Positions 1 to 9,754 of a stretch of 49,159 nucleotides of DNA are shown here, one piece after another. The translations under genes were made by a program, and so were the position numbers. Under the pieces are notes generated by a model, which saw only the letters and a list, made by a program, of their open reading frames with translations, did not search any database and had not been told where the DNA came from. The DNA is from Agrobacterium genomosp. 13 str. CFBP 6927 (GTDB lineage: Bacteria > Pseudomonadota > Alphaproteobacteria > Rhizobiales > Rhizobiaceae): NCBI GenBank assembly GCA_900012615.1, contig LT009756.1, positions 844,927 through 894,085 on the forward strand, written 5' to 3'. Positions within the stretch are counted from its first letter, which is position 1, and every line of letters begins with the position of its first letter.

Positions 1-75
1 GGGCAAGCTCTCCGCACATCTCTGCCGTCGCCCCCTCATCCCGCTGTCGCGGACTTCTCCCCGGCGGGGAGAAGA
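1..75. repeat. Intergenic palindromic repeat, family A, partial copy
   Basis: The window opens inside a repeat that also occurs at 9755-9871, 44283-44427 and 49085-49159. Its hallmarks are a GCCCCCTCATCC segment and a short palindrome of the CTTCTCCCC/GGGGAGAAG type (52-74 here). The first 30 bases closely match the last 30 bases of the window. This is a non-coding mosaic palindrome of a kind common between rhizobial genes. The rest of 76-246 shows no gene and presumably holds the promoter of the next gene. Confidence 0.75.
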
Positions 76-246
76 ACAAGCGGCACTCACTCGCTCCACG
101 GTGATGGCTCTGGCTCAAGGCGACCCGCAACCTCTCCTTTCGCAACAACCCCGAACGCAATTTGATCGCCGTTAACCGGCTGCTGTCTTGTTCCTGTCTA
201 ATATTGTCTTCATGCTTGGTCGGAAGCACGCAGACGGGAATGGACC

Positions 247-915
247 ATGAGTGAGTTATGGCGGTTCGGGCGCCAGTATGATTTTCACGAGATCGTCGCC
301 GATGGCATCGTCCACGGCGTCGGCATTGTGTTCGCGCTGATCGGCGCCACGGCGCTGATTTTTTATGCGACCGTCTGGGGCAGCCTCAGCGCCATCGCGG
401 CCGCGTGGATTTACGGCCTCGGCCTTGTTGCCTGTCTTTCCGTCTCCTTCACCTACAATATCTGGCCGCACTCCAGAGTGAAGTGGTTCCTGCGCCGGCT
501 CGATCATTCGGCGATCTTCATATTGATCGCCGCCACCTACACGCCTTTCCTGATGCGCGGCATCCACGATCCGCTGATCGCCACGATGCTGGGGCTGATC
601 TGGCTTGCCGCCATCTGCGGCATATTGCTGAAATGCCTGTTTCCCGGCCGTTATGATCGCGTCGCCATCGGCCTTTATCTTGCCATGGGCTGGAGCGGCA
701 TCATGGTGGTCGAGCCGCTCTCGTCGCATCTCGCCCCTGTCACGCTCTGGTTGATCGTCGCCGGCGGCGTCATCTATTCGCTGGGCGTGATTTTCCATGT
801 CTGGGAAAAGCTCCGGTTCCAGAACGCCATCTGGCACGGCTTCGTCGTCGCTGCTGCGGTGGTGCATTATTTTGCCGTGGTCACCTCCTTCAGCCTTGTT
901 CCCCTGACCTCCTGA
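247..915 (+). CDS. Hemolysin III / PAQR-family membrane protein
   Basis: The 222-residue protein is almost entirely hydrophobic, with about seven predicted membrane segments, the normal size for the bacterial hemolysin III (YqfA/TrhA) branch of the PAQR superfamily. Family features include an N-terminal amphipathic stretch with HE (residues 14-15) and DGIVHG (19-24), a mid-protein RRLDHSAIF motif with the conserved His, and a late VVHYFAV motif with another conserved His. PAQR proteins use such His/Asp residues to bind a metal within the membrane. The hemolysin name is historical; a role in membrane fluidity is known for some relatives. The ATG is preceded by GGGAA. It appears monocistronic. 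Confidence 0.88.
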   Translation: MSELWRFGRQYDFHEIVADGIVHGVGIVFALIGATALIFYATVWGSLSAIAAAWIYGLGLVACLSVSFTYNIWPHSRVKWFLRRLDHSAIFILIAATYTPFLMRGIHDPLIATMLGLIWLAAICGILLKCLFPGRYDRVAIGLYLAMGWSGIMVVEPLSSHLAPVTLWLIVAGGVIYSLGVIFHVWEKLRFQNAIWHGFVVAAAVVHYFAVVTSFSLVPLTS

Positions 916-1042
916 AAAGTGACGTCGTGACGTGATTTCCCGAAATCGTGGGCACTGGACAGCTATACGCGTCATCGCCTAATGCTCGCCCGAAGATCGT
1001 GCCCGGGAGGGCGCGGTGACGGCAAAATGAGGGCGAAGGATA

Positions 1043-1540
1043 ATGAGCGTGGAACTGCGCGATGCGACCGTGGATGATCTCTCCGGCATCATGGAGATTT
1101 ACAACGACGCGGTTCTGAATACGACGGCGATCTGGAACGAGGTGCTGGTCGATCTGGATAATCGCAAGGAATGGTTTTCCGCCCGAAAGTCACGCGGCTT
1201 TCCGGTGATCGTCGCGATCCTCCACGGCAAGGTTGCCGGCTACGCTTCCTATGGCGACTGGCGCGCCTTCGACGGCTATCGCCACACCCGCGAACATTCG
1301 GTCTATGTCCACAAGGACGCACGCGGCCACGGCATCGGCAAAAAGCTGATGCAGGCGCTGATCGACCATGCATCCGGCAATGACGTGCATGTACTGATCG
1401 CCGCAATCGAATCGGAAAATCACGCCTCCATCCGCCTGCATGAAAGCCTGGGTTTCAGGGTTGTCGGCCGGTTTTCGGAAGTGGGCACCAAATTCGGCCG
1501 CTGGCTGGACCTGACCTGCATGGAGCTGAAGCTGAATTAG
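1043..1540 (+). CDS. GNAT-family N-acetyltransferase (phosphinothricin acetyltransferase-like)
   Basis: A 165-residue GNAT enzyme of the PAT/bar-like subgroup. It transfers an acetyl group from acetyl-CoA to a small amine-containing substrate, which cannot be assigned here. The N-terminus has the subgroup pattern with IYNDAV (19-24). The acetyl-CoA pyrophosphate loop RGHGIGK lies at residues 94-100, and the C-terminal ENHASIRLHESLGF motif (125-138) is typical of the subgroup. The ATG follows a GAAGGA ribosome-binding site. It runs convergent to the LysE gene with only about 20 bp between stop codons. Cytoplasmic. Confidence 0.9.
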   Translation: MSVELRDATVDDLSGIMEIYNDAVLNTTAIWNEVLVDLDNRKEWFSARKSRGFPVIVAILHGKVAGYASYGDWRAFDGYRHTREHSVYVHKDARGHGIGKKLMQALIDHASGNDVHVLIAAIESENHASIRLHESLGFRVVGRFSEVGTKFGRWLDLTCMELKLN

Positions 1541-1560
1541 CAGCCCGGCCGGGATTTCTC

Positions 1561-2187
1561 TCAGGCCGGACGCCGGGCAAAGGCGAGCATGACGCCGAAG
1601 GCCATCATCATGGAGCCGCTGATCCGGTTCACCCGCTTCAGGGCGCGCGCATTGCGCATGAGACCGGACAGTCGTGAGCCGATAAAGGCATAAACGGTGA
1701 TGGCCACCACCTCGAGCAGAAGGAAAATCACGCCGAGCGTGGCGAAACTCTGCCAATAGGCGTCCTTCTCGATGAATTGCGGGAAAAAGGCCGTGAAGAT
1801 CAGGATAGCCTTCGGATTGCCGGAGGCGACGAAGAACTCCTGCCGCAGATAGGTCCTGAGAATGGTGCCGCTGCCCGAGGATACATCCGGAGCCGCAATA
1901 TCGGCCCTGGAGCGGATGAGCTTGAAGCCGATCCACAGCAGGTAAGCAACACCGATCCATTTGATCAGCGAAAACATCATCTCGGACGCCATCAAAAGCG
2001 CGCCGAGCCCCAGCGCGGCAATCGCGATCATGCCTGCGAAAGCAACCAGCCTGCCGCTTGCCGCCACCACCGCCGTGGCCATGCCGTATCGCGCGCCGAC
2101 CGTCATCGACAGGAGGTTATTGGGCCCGAACGCCATGTTCAGGGCAAAACAGGCGGGAATGAAGATGAGGATGGTTTCGAGTGCCAT
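1561..2187 (-). CDS. LysE-family amino acid/metabolite exporter
   Basis: A 208-residue inner-membrane protein of the LysE/RhtB translocator family, with about six hydrophobic segments. The N-terminal signature spans residues 12-24 and includes ALNMAFGPNN, and the GNPKA motif lies mid-protein, as in RhtB/YggA-type exporters of amino acids or homoserine lactones. The frame is open further upstream to 2262, but that extension is charged and unlike the family, so the ATG at 2187 is preferred although its Shine-Dalgarno is weak. It lies downstream of msrB on the same strand, separated by a hairpin, so co-transcription is uncertain. The substrate is unknown. Confidence 0.88.
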   Translation of the reverse strand: MALETILIFIPACFALNMAFGPNNLLSMTVGARYGMATAVVAASGRLVAFAGMIAIAALGLGALLMASEMMFSLIKWIGVAYLLWIGFKLIRSRADIAAPDVSSGSGTILRTYLRQEFFVASGNPKAILIFTAFFPQFIEKDAYWQSFATLGVIFLLLEVVAITVYAFIGSRLSGLMRNARALKRVNRISGSMMMAFGVMLAFARRPA

Positions 2188-2257
2188 GGTGGTGATCCGG
2201 AAGGAGTGAGGTTGCGATAATCTCACTCTCCGCTCCGGCTGTCGAGACGGCCGCATC

Positions 2258-2291
2258 GGCAAAGAAGGCGGGTGAGGGCAGCCCGCCTTCT
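2258..2291 (-). terminator. Probable intrinsic terminator after msrB
   Basis: A perfect 10-bp inverted repeat, AGAAGGCGGG (2263-2272) and CCCGCCTTCT (2282-2291), with a 9-nt loop begins 12 bases beyond the msrB stop codon. On the minus strand the stem is followed only by a short T stretch, so termination may be partial. Confidence 0.55.
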
Positions 2292-2303
2292 AGGTGTCTT
2301 TCA

Positions 2304-2711
2304 TCAGACCGGTTCGAACACCATCGAATGGCCGTTGATACAGTAACGCAGGCCTGTCGGCTTCGGGCCATCGGGGAAGACGTGGCCAAGATGGCCGCCG
2401 CAATTGGCGCAGCGGATTTCCGTGCGCACCATGCCGTAGCTGGCGTCGCGGTGTTCCGTCACGGCGCCCGGCTTCACGGGTTCGAAATAGCTCGGCCAAC
2501 CGCAGCCCGCGTCGAACTTCGTATCGGAGAGGAACAGCGGTTCGTCACAGGCGGCGCAGCGGTAGAGGCCTTTCTGGAACGTGTCCCAGTAGGGGCCGGT
2601 AAAGGCGCGCTCGGTGCCATGTTCGCGCAGGATGTGATATTGCTCCGGCGTCAGCTGTTCGCGCCAGTCGGCATCGCTCTTGTTCACTTTGGGGGATGTC
2701 AGATCGCTCAT
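2304..2711 (-). CDS. msrB: Peptide-methionine (R)-S-oxide reductase MsrB
   Basis: A 135-residue enzyme that reduces methionine-R-sulfoxide in oxidised proteins with electrons from thioredoxin. Two CxxC pairs (Cys52/Cys55 and Cys101/Cys104) form the structural zinc site. The GCGWPS motif is at 69-74. The catalytic cysteine is Cys124 in RYCINGHS, so this is a cysteine-type, non-seleno MsrB. The ATG at 2711 has a good AAAGGA ribosome-binding site; the frame continues upstream to 2780, but that extension is not MsrB-like. There is no signal peptide, so it acts in the cytoplasm as oxidative damage repair. Confidence 0.97.
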   Translation of the reverse strand: MSDLTSPKVNKSDADWREQLTPEQYHILREHGTERAFTGPYWDTFQKGLYRCAACDEPLFLSDTKFDAGCGWPSYFEPVKPGAVTEHRDASYGMVRTEIRCANCGGHLGHVFPDGPKPTGLRYCINGHSMVFEPV

Positions 2712-2918
2712 GGAATGATCCTTTCTATTCCTGCCAGAAATAGTCATCGTCGTTGCCGATTGAAAGAGGGAACGTCCCATAACAAGTCCGTTATGGCAGG
2801 GATCGGGAGTCGATTTGGGTTGAGAAGGCGGTTCCTATGCCTTAACTGAAAAAATCGATTTGAAAGAAGAACGCCATTCATTGGCGCGCAGGGGTGGGGG
2901 ACACCCCGGGAGATGTGA

Positions 2919-5288
2919 ATGACATCAGATGTCACGCCGCTGACATTCCTGTCGCTGTTTTTGCCGTTTCTGGCAGCGCTCGCCGCGCCGGCGCTTGTGA
3001 AAAGGTTTGGTCACAATGCCGCGTGGATTCTGGCGCTTGCGCCGGGGTTGGCATTTGTCCATTTCGCCCTGATGCTGCCCGAGATCGCGGCGGGTGGCGT
3101 TATCACCGGCGGTTATGCCTGGGTTCCGAGCTTCAACCTCAGCTTTTCCTGGTTCATCGACGGCCTGTCGCTGACATTTGCCCTTCTCATCACCGGCATC
3201 GGCCTGCTGATCGTGCTTTACGCCGGCGGTTACATGAAGGGACATCCGCAGCAGGGCCGGTTCCTGTCTTTCCTGCTCCTGTTCATGGGGGCGATGCTTG
3301 GCGTCGTCGTCTCCGACAGCCTGCTGATGCTGTTCGTTTTCTGGGAACTGACCTCCATCACCTCCTTCCTGCTGATCGGCTTTGACCATGAGCGCGCGGC
3401 TTCGCGCCGCGCCGCGCTGCAGGCGCTGGTGGTGACGGGCGGCGGCGGTCTGCTGCTGCTCGCCGGGCTGATTTTCATCTGGGACATCAGCGGCATGACG
3501 CAATTGTCCATGCTGGTGCGCGGCGGCGACATATTGCGTGACAGCCCGTTTTATCTCGCCGCGCTGCTTCTGGTTCTTGGCGGCGCCTTCACCAAATCGG
3601 CGCAGTTTCCCTTCCATTTCTGGCTGCCCAACGCCATGGAAGCGCCGACACCTGTTTCCGCCTATCTGCATTCGGCAACCATGGTGAAGGCGGGCGTCTA
3701 TCTTTTGATGCGTCTCAACCCGGTTCTCGGCGATACCGCCGCCTGGCAGATATTGCTGCCCTTCTTCGGTGGCCTGACCATGCTGACGGGCGCGCTGCTT
3801 GCCGTGCGCCAGACCGACCTGAAGCTGATGCTGGCTTATACCACGGTCTCATCGCTCGGCCTGCTGGTCATGCTCACCGGCTTCGGCTCGGATCATGCCA
3901 TTGAGGCAGCGGTGCTTTATCTGGTGGCGCATTCGCTGTTCAAGGGCGCGCTGTTCATGGTCGCCGGTATCATCGACCATGAGACCGGCACCCGCGACGT
4001 GACGAAGCTTGGCGGCCTGCGAAAAGCCATGCCGATCACCTTTGCGGCAGCGCTGGCGGCTGCGATTTCCATGGCCGGCCTGCCGCCCTTCTTCGGTTTT
4101 CTCGCCAAGGAAGAGATTTATTATGCGCTGGCGCATGGCAATCCGCGCGCCGTGCTGTTCACCGGCATCGCCATTCTCGGCAATGCGCTGATGTTCGCCG
4201 TGGCCTTCGCCGTGGCGCTGAAACCCTTCCTCGGCAAGCCGTTGAAAACCCCGAAACATGCCCATGAGGGGCCGCTTCTGCTCTGGCTCGGCCCGGCGCT
4301 GCTGGCGGTGAAGGGGCTGACCATCGCTCTCTTCTCCGGTATCGCGCATTTCTATATTTCGACACCCATGGCAAGCGCGGTCGCGGGTGAGGCCCGCCCG
4401 GTGGAAATCTCGCTCATTCCCCATATCGGCGTGCCGCTCGGCCTGTCGCTGCTCACGATCGCGCTCGGCATCGTCCTCTATACGCGGCTCGTCGCCCTTC
4501 GCAGTCTGATGGACCGCACGTTCAGGGCGCTGGGGGCGGGGCCGGACAGGGGGTTCGATGTCTTCATCGAAGCGCTGGTGAAAATCTCGTTCCATGTGGC
4601 GAGGCTCATTCAGCCCGGCAGGCTGGAATTTTATGTCACCGCCACTTTCGCCGTCATCGCCGCCGTGCTGCTGGCGCCACTGTTTCTTTATGGCGAGCTT
4701 CCGTCAGTACCGGCATGGCCGCATGATATTCAGATCCACGAACTGACCTTCATCGCCATTGCCGTGGCAGGCCTCGTCGCGGTGCTGACCGCCTCCAGCC
4801 GGCTCACGGCCATCATTGCGCTCGGCATTCAGGGTTTTGCCGTGGCGGTCATCTTCCTGCTGTTCGGCGCGCCGGATCTTTCCTTCACGCAGTTCATGGT
4901 CGAGACGCTGTCGGTGGTCATCCTGACGCTGGTGATGACGCGGCTTCGCCTGTCGCCGTCGGATCATCGCGGCCTTGGCCAGAAGGTGCTGGACAGCACC
5001 ATCGCCATTGCCTGCGGAACCGGCTTCGCTTTGTTCCTGATGCGGGCGACGGAGGCGAGTTTCGACAATCGCCTCACCGATTTCTACAACACCTATTCCA
5101 AGGTCATTGCCCACGGCGCCAATGTCGTGAACGTCATCATCGTCGATTTCCGCGGCACGGATACGCTCGGCGAAATCGCTGTCGTGATGATCACGGGTCT
5201 CGCCATTCTCGCGCTCATCCGCATTCGCCCGGCCGCCGCCGTCAAGGGACCGGCAAAGACCGCTAAGAAGAAGGGAGCGCGGGCATGA
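2919..5288 (+). CDS. mrpA: Mrp/Pha cation:proton antiporter subunit A
   Basis: The 789-residue large subunit of the multisubunit Na+(K+)/H+ antiporter, homologous to NuoL/ND5 of complex I. It is strongly hydrophobic, with more than 15 likely membrane segments. The proton-translocating antiporter core includes the [18 protein letters not shown] region near residues 240-258, with the conserved Lys. Residues from about 600 to the end carry the MrpA-specific extension: a DUF4040-type GAPDLSFTQ segment, then an MrpB-like segment with GTDTLGE. It is first in a seven-gene operon and overlaps mrpB by 4 nt (ATGA). The rhizobial homologue is Pha of Sinorhizobium, linked to K+ efflux and pH adaptation. 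The transported ion cannot be told from sequence. Confidence 0.95.
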   Translation: MTSDVTPLTFLSLFLPFLAALAAPALVKRFGHNAAWILALAPGLAFVHFALMLPEIAAGGVITGGYAWVPSFNLSFSWFIDGLSLTFALLITGIGLLIVLYAGGYMKGHPQQGRFLSFLLLFMGAMLGVVVSDSLLMLFVFWELTSITSFLLIGFDHERAASRRAALQALVVTGGGGLLLLAGLIFIWDISGMTQLSMLVRGGDILRDSPFYLAALLLVLGGAFTKSAQFPFHFWLPNAMEAPTPVSAYLHSATMVKAGVYLLMRLNPVLGDTAAWQILLPFFGGLTMLTGALLAVRQTDLKLMLAYTTVSSLGLLVMLTGFGSDHAIEAAVLYLVAHSLFKGALFMVAGIIDHETGTRDVTKLGGLRKAMPITFAAALAAAISMAGLPPFFGFLAKEEIYYALAHGNPRAVLFTGIAILGNALMFAVAFAVALKPFLGKPLKTPKHAHEGPLLLWLGPALLAVKGLTIALFSGIAHFYISTPMASAVAGEARPVEISLIPHIGVPLGLSLLTIALGIVLYTRLVALRSLMDRTFRALGAGPDRGFDVFIEALVKISFHVARLIQPGRLEFYVTATFAVIAAVLLAPLFLYGELPSVPAWPHDIQIHELTFIAIAVAGLVAVLTASSRLTAIIALGIQGFAVAVIFLLFGAPDLSFTQFMVETLSVVILTLVMTRLRLSPSDHRGLGQKVLDSTIAIACGTGFALFLMRATEASFDNRLTDFYNTYSKVIAHGANVVNVIIVDFRGTDTLGEIAVVMITGLAILALIRIRPAAAVKGPAKTAKKKGARA

Positions 5289-5704
5289 ACACGCTTATCC
5301 TGCGCACCGTCGCCCCCGTCGTCACCAGCCTCATGGTGCTGTTTTCCATTTTCGTTCTGCTGCGCGGCCATAACGAGCCGGGCGGCGGGTTCATCGGCGG
5401 GCTGATTGCGGTCTCGGCGCTGGCAATCTATGGCATCGCTTATGGTGTGGCGGCAGTCCGCCGCGCCATCGTGTTTCATCCGCTCTCCATTGCCGGGGCA
5501 GGGCTGCTAATGGCGATGCTGTCCGGCATCGTGTCGATTGCCGCAGGCGTGCCCTTCATGACCGGGCTCTGGGTCTATCCAAGCCTGTTCGGCGTCGAGT
5601 TGCCGCTCTCCACCGTCATGTCCTTCGATATCGGCGTCTACCTCGTCGTGGTCGGCGCCATCACCTCCATTGCCTTGGCACTGGAAGAAAGGGAAAGCGA
5701 CTGA
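5285..5704 (+). CDS. mrpB: Mrp antiporter subunit B
   Basis: A 139-residue membrane protein of the MrpB/MnhB family with four likely membrane helices. The family motif with [11 protein letters not shown] lies near residues 29-39, directly after the first helix. It is a separate gene rather than a fusion with mrpA, so the operon is of the seven-gene type. It starts inside the last codons of mrpA (ATGA) and its stop overlaps the mrpC start (TGATG), so translation is coupled throughout. Confidence 0.94.
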   Translation: MNTLILRTVAPVVTSLMVLFSIFVLLRGHNEPGGGFIGGLIAVSALAIYGIAYGVAAVRRAIVFHPLSIAGAGLLMAMLSGIVSIAAGVPFMTGLWVYPSLFGVELPLSTVMSFDIGVYLVVVGAITSIALALEERESD

Positions 5705-6081
5705 TGGAAGCGGTTTTCTCCATTCTCGTCGGCATCTTCTTTTCGGTGGCGATCTATCTCATGCTGTCGCGCCACAGCATCCGCATGCTGCTCGGCATCG
5801 CCATTCTCGGCAACGCGGTCAATCTTTTGCTGTTTACGGCGGGCCGGTTGACGCGTGAAGTGCCGCCGATCATTCCGGCCGGCATGGACACGCTGCCGGC
5901 GGGCGCCGCCAATCCACTGCCGCAGGCGCTGATCCTCACGGCAATCGTCATTTCCTTTTCCTTCTTCTGTTTCCTTCTGGTGCTGACCTGGCGCGCGTTC
6001 CAGGAATTGCAGACCGACGACACCGACGAAATGCGTACCGCAGAACCCGCAGGCGAGCCTTTGCCGCCGCTCGGTTATTGA
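5704..6081 (+). CDS. mrpC: Mrp antiporter subunit C (NuoK-like)
   Basis: A 125-residue membrane protein with three predicted helices, homologous to NuoK/ND4L of complex [13 protein letters not shown] (residues 30-41) is the typical conserved segment, and PLPQALILTAIVI (76-88) precedes the last helix. The start overlaps the mrpB stop. Subunits A, C and D of Mrp complexes are those related to complex I membrane subunits, forming the ion channel part of the antiporter. Confidence 0.94.
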   Translation: MEAVFSILVGIFFSVAIYLMLSRHSIRMLLGIAILGNAVNLLLFTAGRLTREVPPIIPAGMDTLPAGAANPLPQALILTAIVISFSFFCFLLVLTWRAFQELQTDDTDEMRTAEPAGEPLPPLGY

Positions 6082-6103
6082 GCGGGGCGAGGCGTAGACA
6101 CAC

Positions 6104-7681
6104 ATGGCTTCATCCACCACATCAGCAGTTTCCGATCTTTCCGCAGCGCTCGTTGTCGCTCCCGTACCGCTGTCCGACTGGCTGATCATCCTCCCGGTCG
6201 CGCTCTGCATCGGCGCAGGCGCAATCCTGATGATGATGCGCCACGCCATCCGCCGGCATGCGGCAATTGCCATCACGGCGCTCGCCCTGCTGGTGATTCT
6301 CGATGCCGCCCTGTTGTGGAAGGTGGTGACGCAAGGACCGTTCACCATGGTCATGGGCCGCTGGCTGCCGCCCTTCGGCATCGCCTTTACCGCGGACCTC
6401 ACCGGCGCCCTGCTGTCGCTTGCGGCGGCCATTGTGGCGCTTGCGGGCGCCATCCACGCCAGCGCCGATATTGACGCCAGCGGCAGGCGATATGGGTTTT
6501 ATCCCTTCCTGATGCTGCTGATGGCGGGCGTCACCGGCGCGTTCCTCACCGGCGACCTCTTCAACCTCTATGTCTGGTTCGAGGTTCTGCTGATCTCCTC
6601 CTTCGGGCTGATCGTGCTCGGCTCGACGCGCGAGCAGATCGACGGCGCGCTGAAATATGCCATTCTGAACCTCATCGGCACGACGCTGTTCCTGATCACG
6701 GTCGGTTATCTCTATGCCATCTTCGGCACGCTCAACATGGCCGATATCGCGCTGAAGACGACCGACCTGCGCGGCACGGCGCCGTTGATGACGCTTGCCA
6801 GCCTCTTTACGCTTGCCTTCGCCATGAAAGCCGCGGCCTTTCCGGTGAATTTCTGGCTGCCCGCCTCCTATCACACGCCACGCATCGTCGTTTCCGCCCT
6901 GTTCGGCGGCTTGCTCACCAAGGTCGGCATCTATTCGCTGCTGCGCGTCATGGTCATGCTGTTTCCGGTCGAGCGTGAGGAACTCAGCATCGTCATCGCC
7001 ATCTCTGCGGCGCTCACGATGGTGCTGGGCGCCATGGGAGCGCTAGCACAGAACGACATCCGCCGCATGCTCGGTTATGTCGTCATATCAGGCATCGGTT
7101 ACATGATGGCCGGCATCGCCATCGGCACGCCCTCCGGCGTGTCAGGCGCGATCTTCTACGCCTTGCACTCCATGGTGCTGATGACGGCGCTTTATCTTGC
7201 CGCAGGCCATGCTGCCCGCCTTGGCGGCAGCTTCAGCATGCGTGCGCTCAGTGGCCTTTACCGGCAGGCTCCATGGTTTTCGGCGCTGGCGCTGGCGCTG
7301 TTTTTCGCCGGCTCCGGCCTGCCGCCCTTTTCCGGTTTCTGGCCGAAGGCGGTGCTCGTCAAATCGGCGATCGATATCGGCGCATGGTGGCTCGCCGCTG
7401 CCATTCTCGCCTCCGGCTTCATTGCCACCATTGCCTTCGGACGGGTCTTCCTTCTGTGCTTCTGGCGTCCGGTAACGGTCTCGCCCGGCCAATCACCCGC
7501 ACCGCCCGTGTCGCCTCCGGTGGCACCCTCGCTCGTGCCGCTGGTGGGCCTCACCGCGCTGGTGGTGGTCTTTGGCCTGTTTCCGGAAAGCCTGCTCAAT
7601 CTCAGCCAGCAGGCGGCGGCCGGGCTTGGTGATCCGCAGGCCTATATCCAGTCGGTCTTTTTCAGGGGAGGCAGACCATGA
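6104..7681 (+). CDS. mrpD: Mrp antiporter subunit D (NuoN/NuoM-like)
   Basis: A 525-residue polytopic protein of the proton-translocating antiporter family, with about 14 membrane segments. Typical elements are LFNLYVWFEVLLISSFG, with its conserved Glu near residue 162, and a segment with NFWLPASYHTP followed by LTKVGIYSLLR, with the conserved Lys. A loop rich in Pro and Val near residues 460-480 precedes the last helix. The spacing of 22 nt after mrpC is the only non-overlapping junction in the operon; a GAGG element lies ahead of the ATG. Confidence 0.95.
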   Translation: MASSTTSAVSDLSAALVVAPVPLSDWLIILPVALCIGAGAILMMMRHAIRRHAAIAITALALLVILDAALLWKVVTQGPFTMVMGRWLPPFGIAFTADLTGALLSLAAAIVALAGAIHASADIDASGRRYGFYPFLMLLMAGVTGAFLTGDLFNLYVWFEVLLISSFGLIVLGSTREQIDGALKYAILNLIGTTLFLITVGYLYAIFGTLNMADIALKTTDLRGTAPLMTLASLFTLAFAMKAAAFPVNFWLPASYHTPRIVVSALFGGLLTKVGIYSLLRVMVMLFPVEREELSIVIAISAALTMVLGAMGALAQNDIRRMLGYVVISGIGYMMAGIAIGTPSGVSGAIFYALHSMVLMTALYLAAGHAARLGGSFSMRALSGLYRQAPWFSALALALFFAGSGLPPFSGFWPKAVLVKSAIDIGAWWLAAAILASGFIATIAFGRVFLLCFWRPVTVSPGQSPAPPVSPPVAPSLVPLVGLTALVVVFGLFPESLLNLSQQAAAGLGDPQAYIQSVFFRGGRP

Positions 7682-8157
7682 GCCTCTATATCGTGCAGCT
7701 GCTTTTTGTCGCCGTCTGGCTTGCCGTGAGCGGCAGCGTCTCGGTGGCGAATATTGTCTTCGCACTCATCGTTTCGACACTGGCGCTCGGCCTTATTCGC
7801 CACCAGCTTCCCGGCGGTGATAATCACTGGCTGCGTCTCACCCGGGTGTTGTCGCTCGTACTCCTGTTCTTCAAGGAGCTGGCGCTATCCGCCTGGAAGG
7901 TGGCGGTGCTGGTGACGCGGCCGAAACTTGACGTCAAGCCCGGCATCTTCGCCTATCCGCTGACGGTGACCACGGATTTCCAGATCACATTGCTTGCCAA
8001 CCTCATCACGCTGACTCCCGGCACGCTGTCGGTCGATGTCTCGGCCGACAGGAAAACGCTCTACGTCCACGCAATCGATTGCAGCGATATCGAAGCCACG
8101 AAGAACGACATCAGAAATGGCTTCGAAAAAAAGATCATGGAGGCGTTTCAGGGATGA
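7678..8157 (+). CDS. mrpE: Mrp antiporter subunit E
   Basis: A 159-residue protein with two N-terminal hydrophobic stretches and a soluble C-terminal half. The segment with [11 protein letters not shown] near residues 118-130 is the MrpE/MnhE signature. It overlaps both neighbours by 4 nt (ATGA at each junction). MrpE is specific to Mrp complexes and needed for their assembly or full activity in studied systems. Confidence 0.93.
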   Translation: MSLYIVQLLFVAVWLAVSGSVSVANIVFALIVSTLALGLIRHQLPGGDNHWLRLTRVLSLVLLFFKELALSAWKVAVLVTRPKLDVKPGIFAYPLTVTTDFQITLLANLITLTPGTLSVDVSADRKTLYVHAIDCSDIEATKNDIRNGFEKKIMEAFQG

Positions 8158-8540
8158 CGCCGGAACTAATAGTTTCATTTGCAACTATACTTGCCTCGGT
8201 TGTACTGTCGGTCGCCTTTTTGCTGACAGTATATCGGGTTGTCGCAGGTCCGACCCTGCCGGACCGGATCGTTGCGCTCGACATGCTGGTCGGTATCGCC
8301 ATCGGTTTCATCGCCGTCATCGCCATCCGTACCGGCTTCAACCTCTATGTCGATATTGCCATTGCACTCGGCCTCGTCGGCTTCCTGGCCACGGTCGCCT
8401 TTGCCCGTTTCGTGCTGTCGCGCGGGCCGGATGGCACGCGACGGTCGAAGACGGTGCTGGATGGGGAAAAGGCGTCGGAAGCTGTTGAAAAAACAGTGAA
8501 ATCAGGACGTAATTCCGGAAAAGGAAAAGGTGGGCGATGA
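8154..8540 (+). CDS. mrpF: Mrp antiporter subunit F
   Basis: A 128-residue protein with three membrane helices and the family motif [14 protein letters not shown] after the first helix. The start is set at the ATGA overlap with mrpE; the frame runs further upstream but only through mrpE. Unlike many homologues of about 90-100 residues, it carries a charged, Lys/Gly-rich tail of about 35 residues after the last helix. It overlaps mrpG by 4 nt. Confidence 0.92.
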   Translation: MTPELIVSFATILASVVLSVAFLLTVYRVVAGPTLPDRIVALDMLVGIAIGFIAVIAIRTGFNLYVDIAIALGLVGFLATVAFARFVLSRGPDGTRRSKTVLDGEKASEAVEKTVKSGRNSGKGKGGR

Positions 8541-8869
8541 TGGGCTGGATCGTGGCTATTCTTGTTGCGGCGCTGACTGTCTCGGGAGCGGCGTTCTCGC
8601 TGATCGCGGCGATAGGGATCAATCGCCTGCCGGATGTCTATACCCGCATGCATGCGGCTTCAAAGGCGGGCACGGTCGGGTCGGGCCTGCTTCTTCTCGC
8701 TGTCGGCATTCACTCCATGGAAATATCGACCCTGGCCCGGGCGCTGGCCGGTTTCTTCTTTTTTGTCCTGACCGCGCCGGTCTCGGCACATCTTCTTGCA
8801 ATGGCCGCGCACAAGGCAGGTTATCTACTGGATGTTAAATCGGTAGTTGATGACTTGAAGAAAATTTGA
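8537..8869 (+). CDS. mrpG: Mrp antiporter subunit G
   Basis: A 110-residue protein with three membrane helices. The segment with [17 protein letters not shown] (residues 31-47) is the MrpG/PhaG signature. It is the last gene of the operon, followed within 10 nt by a GC hairpin. Two in-frame ATG codons (8537 and 8540) are possible starts; the first gives the usual ATGA coupling. Confidence 0.93.
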   Translation: MMGWIVAILVAALTVSGAAFSLIAAIGINRLPDVYTRMHAASKAGTVGSGLLLLAVGIHSMEISTLARALAGFFFFVLTAPVSAHLLAMAAHKAGYLLDVKSVVDDLKKI

Positions 8870-8877
8870 AGTTGAAT

Positions 8878-8908
8878 TACCCCCAAAATAACGGGGGTAT
8901 CCATTTTT
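8878..8908 (+). terminator. Probable terminator of the Mrp operon
   Basis: The inverted repeat TACCCCC-N8-GGGGGTA (8878-8899) is followed by a T5 run at 8904-8908. It starts 9 bases after the mrpG stop codon. The gap between stem and T run makes it a less than perfect intrinsic terminator. Confidence 0.6.
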
Positions 8909-9302
8909 CATTACTACTTGGCATAGTATTTTATCACCCGTGATTTTTTGTATTGGAATTAGACTGTTTTGAACTGAAAAATTCACAATAGGAATTTGAC
9001 TTTTGCTGTTTTGCTGTTATCCCAATTAAGTGTAAAGTTGCTAATCGCGATTTGCATCTAGCCTCTTCATAGTCGGCATAGGCATTTTATTAATGTCTAA
9101 TCTATGGCCCGTTGGGCCATTGCTGCCCATGTCGCGGGCCGTAAGTTGAATCTCGGATCAATTCGTTTCCGGTTTTCGCTTGAAATCTAGGGGTAGATTT
9201 CATGTTGGTTTCAACAGGGCGAAGGTGGGGCACCGGGTAACTTCACATCGCTCGATGCGGCGTTCGCCCGCGTCTGGGGATCAATAAACAGGAGATACTT
9301 AA
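8909..9302 (+). promoter_or_regulatory. Long AT-rich promoter/leader of ros with two perfect palindromes
   Basis: The gene-free gap before ros is clearly more AT-rich than its surroundings, especially 8900-9060. It holds a perfect 7-3-7 repeat (ATGGCCC-GTT-GGGCCAT, 9104-9120) and a perfect 9-4-9 repeat (TGAAATCTA-GGGG-TAGATTTCA, 9181-9202) followed by another TTTCA at 9210-9214. Ros is known to repress its own gene and to bind 9-bp inverted repeats containing TTTCA at virC/virD, so the second palindrome is the best operator candidate. The ribosome-binding site GGAG is at 9291-9294. Confidence 0.55.
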
Positions 9303-9731
9303 ATGACGGAAACTGCATACGGTAACGCCCAGGATCTGCTGGTCGAACTGACGGCGGATATTGTGGCTGCCTATGTTAGCAACCACGTCGTTCCGGTAAC
9401 AGAGCTTCCCGGCCTTATTTCGGATGTTCACACGGCACTCAGCGGAACATCGGCACCGGCATCGGTGGCGGTCAATGTTGAGAAGCAGAAACCTGCCGTC
9501 TCCGTTCGCAAATCTGTACAGGACGATCACATCGTCTGTTTGGAATGCGGCGGCTCGTTCAAGTCGCTCAAGCGCCACCTGACGACGCATCACAGCATGA
9601 CGCCGGAAGAATACCGCGAAAAATGGGACCTGCCGGTCGATTATCCCATGGTTGCGCCTGCCTATGCCGAAGCCCGTTCGCGGCTTGCCAAGGAAATGGG
9701 TCTCGGCCAGCGCCGCAAGGCCAGCCGCTGA
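9303..9731 (+). CDS. ros: Ros/MucR zinc-finger transcriptional regulator
   Basis: A 142-residue DNA-binding protein of the prokaryotic Cys2His2 zinc-finger family. Zinc ligands are Cys79, Cys82, His92 and His97 (His96 adjacent), followed by the basic tail ending RRKASR. Length and sequence match Ros of A. tumefaciens as I remember it. Ros is a chromosomal repressor of the Ti-plasmid virC and virD operons and of ipt in T-DNA, promotes succinoglycan production, and represses its own gene; MucR is the Sinorhizobium homologue. The N-terminal half (residues 1-60) mediates oligomerisation in MucR-type proteins. It is monocistronic behind a long AT-rich leader. Confidence 0.96.
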
Positions 9732-9754
9732 TTTTTCTAAGGCGGACCGGCCAC

